DNA from: Nostoc sp. CHAB 5715
GTDB lineage: Bacteria > Cyanobacteriota > Cyanobacteriia > Cyanobacteriales > Nostocaceae
Length of the DNA: 16,743 nucleotides
Direction of reading: 5' to 3'
Assembly (NCBI RefSeq): GCF_020829685.1
Contig: NZ_JAIVFR010000026.1
Coordinates: forward strand, 1-16,743
Made by a program: the position numbers and the translations under genes. Below are positions 14,839-16,743 of this stretch, one piece after another. Positions within the stretch are counted from its first letter, which is position 1; every line of letters starts with the position of its first letter. The notes under the pieces were generated by a model that worked only from the letters and a program-made list of their open reading frames with translations, was not told the origin of the DNA and made no database searches.

Positions 14839-14943
14839 CATGATTTTGTCAATGAAAATCGTGATTTTGTCAATGAAACTCATGATTTTGTCAATGAAAC
14901 TCGTGATTTTGTGAATGAAAACCATGATTTTATTAATGAACCA
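14839..14943. repeat. 21-bp tandem array of a second type, five copies
   Basis: Units start at 14839, 14860, 14881, 14902 and 14923, and read C(A/G)TGATTTTGTCAATGAAA plus two bases. CATG and CGTG alternate strictly from copy to copy, suggesting duplication of a 42-bp double unit. The sequence is unrelated to the arrays at 3107 and 16420, although the period is identical. It lies about 125 bp upstream of the gene starting at 14716. Confidence 0.9.
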
Positions 14944-14995
14944 GATTTCAAGTTTCCCCCCTTAAATCTTTGGTAGATGAAGTTTTTCCGAATAG

Positions 14996-15238
14996 GTGTC
15001 AACTTAACGCAAAACTCATGTCCCGCAAGGAACTGAAGTTCCTTGCTAATAGCGAAAGTCATCTGAAGATGACTAAATATATCCAAAAATCTTTAGTCTA
15101 CTTGAGTAGACTTTAGCTAAAAGCCAAAGAACTTTAGTTCTGGGCGGGCGTGGAAGCCAACAGATAAGCGATTTTTAGCTTAAGTTCTGGGCGGGCGTGG
15201 AAGCCAACAGATAAGCGATTTTTAGCTTAAGTTGACAC
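14996..15238 (+). mobile_element. 243-bp MITE, copy 2, with an internal 47-bp duplication
   Basis: Ends GTGTCAACTTAA and TTAAGTTGACAC are perfect inverted repeats. The body matches the element at 8803-8999 in opposite orientation, including the chain of palindromes GGAACTGAAGTTCC, GTCATCTGAAGATGAC and AGTCTACTTGAGTAGACT. The extra length comes from a tandem duplication at 15136-15229. It stands alone in a spacer and interrupts no gene. Confidence 0.85.
15136..15229 (+). repeat. Tandem 47-bp duplication within the MITE
   Basis: 15136-15182 and 15183-15229 are identical, beginning AGTTCTGGGCGGGCG. Identity between the halves indicates a recent event. Confidence 0.9.
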
Positions 15239-15446
15239 CAATGCCTGCTCCCTGCCCCCTTGCAGCCTTAATAATAAGTCTTTAACCGGACACGATATTA
15301 GGGGACTTTTGCAAGAGGTCTAGTGTTAGCGGCACGAAATGCGTTAGCGTAGCTCGTCTTAGACATCGCTTTGTTTCTTGCCTTCTCTGCTACTCCCCTT
15401 TTCGGTAAAATAACTTAGCAGATCAGCAAGGAACAGGTTCAGGATC
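15239..15446. other. Spacer upstream of the MTA phosphorylase gene
   Basis: It holds no gene. TGCTCCCTGCCCCC and the stretch GCGGCACGAAATGCGTTAGCG...AGACATCGC resemble degenerate dispersed repeats of Nostocales. TAAAAT near 15406 could be a -10 box, but no matching -35 box is convincing. Confidence 0.4.
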
Positions 15447-16319
15447 ATGGCTCAAGCTAGTATTGGGATTATTGGTGGCAGTGGTCTGTATAAAATGGAC
15501 GCGCTCAAAGATATAGAAGAGGTGCATGTCCAAACCCCCTTTGGTTCACCATCTGATGCTTTGATTCTGGGGACATTGGATGGTACAAGGGTAGCTTTTT
15601 TGGCGCGTCATGGTCGCAATCACACGCTGTTACCCTCTGAGTTACCGTTTCGCGCTAATATCTATGCGATGAAGCAACTGGGTGTGGAGTATTTAATTTC
15701 AGCTAGTGCTGTGGGTTCCTTGAAGGAAGAGGCGAAACCATTAGATATGGTGGTGCCAGATCAGTTTATTGACAGAACAAAAAATCGGATTTCAACGTTT
15801 TTCGGTGAGGGAATTGTTGCTCACATTGCCTTTGGCGATCCGATTTGTAAGAATTTGGCTCTTTTGTTGGCAGATGCGATCGCATCTCTCAATTTACCAG
15901 AAGTTACTCTCCATCGCGGCGGTACTTATGTGTGCATGGAAGGGCCGGCTTTTTCCACTAAGGCGGAATCGAATCTTTACCGCAGTTGGGGTGCAACAAT
16001 CATTGGGATGACGAATTTACCAGAGGCGAAGTTGGCAAGGGAAGCCGAAATTGCATACTCAACTTTAGCGCTGGTGACAGATTATGATTGTTGGCATCCA
16101 GATCACGACAGTGTGACGGTGGAATTGGTGATTGGCAATTTACTGCGGAATGCTGTGAATGCTCAAAAAGTAATTCAAGAAACTGTGCGGCGCTTAAGTG
16201 AAAATCCACCGCCGAGTGAGGCGCATTCGGCGTTACAATATGCGATTTTGACTCAGTTGGATAAAGCACCAGCAGCGACGAAGGAAAAGTTAGGGTTATT
16301 GTTGCAGAAGTATTTGTAG
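15447..16319 (+). CDS. mtnP: S-methyl-5'-thioadenosine phosphorylase
   Basis: This 290-residue enzyme of the purine nucleoside phosphorylase family should convert methylthioadenosine and phosphate to adenine and methylthioribose 1-phosphate, the entry to methionine salvage and the clearance step for polyamine by-products. Phosphate-binding GGSG is at residues 10-13. [40 protein letters not shown] and [15 protein letters not shown] follow in family order. The base-contacting LVTDYDCWH, with the DxD-type pair that selects adenine over hypoxanthine, is intact. Length is normal. AGGA immediately upstream of the ATG is close for a ribosome binding site (about three bases). No other salvage-pathway gene is adjacent. 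Confidence 0.93.
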   Translation: MAQASIGIIGGSGLYKMDALKDIEEVHVQTPFGSPSDALILGTLDGTRVAFLARHGRNHTLLPSELPFRANIYAMKQLGVEYLISASAVGSLKEEAKPLDMVVPDQFIDRTKNRISTFFGEGIVAHIAFGDPICKNLALLLADAIASLNLPEVTLHRGGTYVCMEGPAFSTKAESNLYRSWGATIIGMTNLPEAKLAREAEIAYSTLALVTDYDCWHPDHDSVTVELVIGNLLRNAVNAQKVIQETVRRLSENPPPSEAHSALQYAILTQLDKAPAATKEKLGLLLQKYL

Positions 16320-16368
16320 TATTGCTGATGAATGAGCGATCGCTACGACAGGCTATTCAATGACGCAG

Positions 16369-16597
16369 TTTCTTAGTACAGTTTTGCATAAAAGCGTAGT
16401 GTTTTTAATGTAGGGGAACACAATGGCATTGTCAAGCGACACAATGGCATTGTCAGGCGACGCATTAGCATTGTTAGCCGACACAATGCCATTGTCAGGC
16501 AACACATTGGCATTGTCAGGCGACACAATGGCATTGTCAGGCGGCACAATGGCATTGCAGGGGATTGCAAAATTTAATTTGCTACGAATTAATGAAA
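16369..16597. mobile_element. Repeat element copy 2, inverted, right end lost
   Basis: The left part (TTCTTAGTACAG, then a stretch ending GTTTTTAATG) matches the reverse complement of the right flank of the element at 3063-3334. The right part (TTTAATTTGCTACGAATTAATGAAA) matches the reverse complement of its left flank. The internal array is at 16420-16560. Immediately after AATGAAA the similarity stops. The expected TACAG terminal repeat is absent and a hairpin begins instead, so the element is truncated or fused. Confidence 0.75.
16420..16560. repeat. 21-bp tandem array, six full copies plus a partial seventh
   Basis: The unit is ACAATGGCATTGTCAGGCG plus two bases, with copies starting at 16420, 16441, 16462, 16483, 16504, 16525 and partially at 16546. 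The third copy is the most divergent. When the array at 3107 is read on its minus strand and rotated, about 16 of 21 positions agree, so the two arrays are homologous but have drifted apart as sets. Confidence 0.9.
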
Positions 16598-16626
16598 AAC
16601 TCCACCCACAAGGGGATGGAGTTTTT
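16595..16626. terminator. Strong hairpin with T-run, possible bidirectional terminator
   Basis: AAAAACTCCA and TGGAGTTTTT form a ten-pair perfect stem, with CCC...GGG extending it inside. Ending in TTTTT on both strands, it could terminate transcription either way, including read-through from mtnP. It is also half of a direct repeat with 16706-16729. Confidence 0.55.
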
Positions 16627-16661
16627 GGGCATGGGGAATCGGGCATGGGGCATGGGGAAGA
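16627..16661. repeat. Heptanucleotide short tandem repeat
   Basis: Five 7-base units follow the pattern GGGCATG or GGGAATC. TGCCCAATGCCC, the partial reverse complement, appears at 16671-16682. Such heptamer repeats are typical of heterocystous cyanobacteria. Confidence 0.75.
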
Positions 16662-16682
16662 AGTTACCAATGCCCAATGCCC

Positions 16683-16741
16683 AAAGCGGCGGGGCGGCTA
16701 TCCCTCTCCACCCACGAGGGGATGGAGTTTCCCGCCGCTTT
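16683..16741. repeat. Nested long hairpin at the window edge
   Basis: AAAGCGGCGGG (16683-16693) and CCCGCCGCTTT (16731-16741) pair perfectly over 11 bp. Inside, CTCCACCC and GGGGATGGAG make a second stem. This two-storey shape resembles REP-type sequences or the terminal hairpins of IS200/IS605-type elements. No transposase is in view to decide. Confidence 0.6.
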
Positions 16742-16743
16742 CA

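Noticed and set aside
14880..15086. 68-codon minus-strand frame across the second MITE
   Set aside because: It consists of MITE and tandem-repeat sequence, with repeated FTKSRVSLTKS arising from the 21-bp array.
16353..16670. Minus-strand frames with NAIVSPD and MPLCRLT repeats as genes
   Set aside because: They are also products of a stop-poor 21-bp unit, with no credible start signal. The shared tail peptide is reported as a finding only.

Overview
This looks like chromosomal DNA of a filamentous, probably heterocyst-forming cyanobacterium (Nostocales: Nostoc, Tolypothrix, Calothrix or similar). The palindrome GCGATCGC (HIP1) occurs about 17 times in 16.7 kb. There is a psb34-like photosystem II assembly gene, and the spacers are crowded with short palindromic and 21-bp or 7-bp tandem repeats of the kind common in Nostoc genomes.

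Layout. 1-2771 (-): N-terminal 923 residues of a large, probably secreted protein (choice-of-anchor I propeller followed by the start of a YhcR-like OB fold, usually joined to a nuclease). 3063-3334: a repeat element with an internal 21-bp array. 3529-4305 (-): COP23-domain exported protein. 4386-6020 (-): TPR/M48 metalloprotease. 6189-6300: a small MITE-like element. 6321-7088 (-): Uma2-family nuclease-fold protein. 7291-7461 (-): Psb34, with a readable promoter. 7745-10043 (-): a dgcN-like/dgcA-like gene pair split by a 197-bp MITE, preceded by a 35-codon membrane mini-ORF (10140-10247). 10412-11214 (+): two adjacent RelE-fold toxin-like genes and a terminator. 11372-12742: divergent nucleoside hydrolase and yeast-type cytosine deaminase with start codons 15 bp apart. 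12899-14023 (-): metallophosphoesterase. 14312-14716 (-): unknown 134-residue protein. 14839-15238: another 21-bp array and a second MITE copy. 15447-16319 (+): methylthioadenosine phosphorylase. 16369-16743: an inverted second copy of the 21-bp-array element running into nested hairpins.

Functional threads. Nucleoside hydrolase, cytosine deaminase and MTA phosphorylase are all base/nucleoside salvage enzymes. The dgcA/dgcN-like pair points to turnover of D-glutamate or a cell-wall dipeptide. The most unusual content is non-coding: (i) two inverted relatives of one element that keep their outer flanks but carry internally homogeneous, mutually diverged 21-bp arrays; (ii) a 197/243-bp MITE pair, one of which sits exactly between dgcA and dgcN and supplies the dgcA stop codon; (iii) a third, unrelated 21-bp array. 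No CRISPR array, rRNA, tRNA or full transposase was seen.
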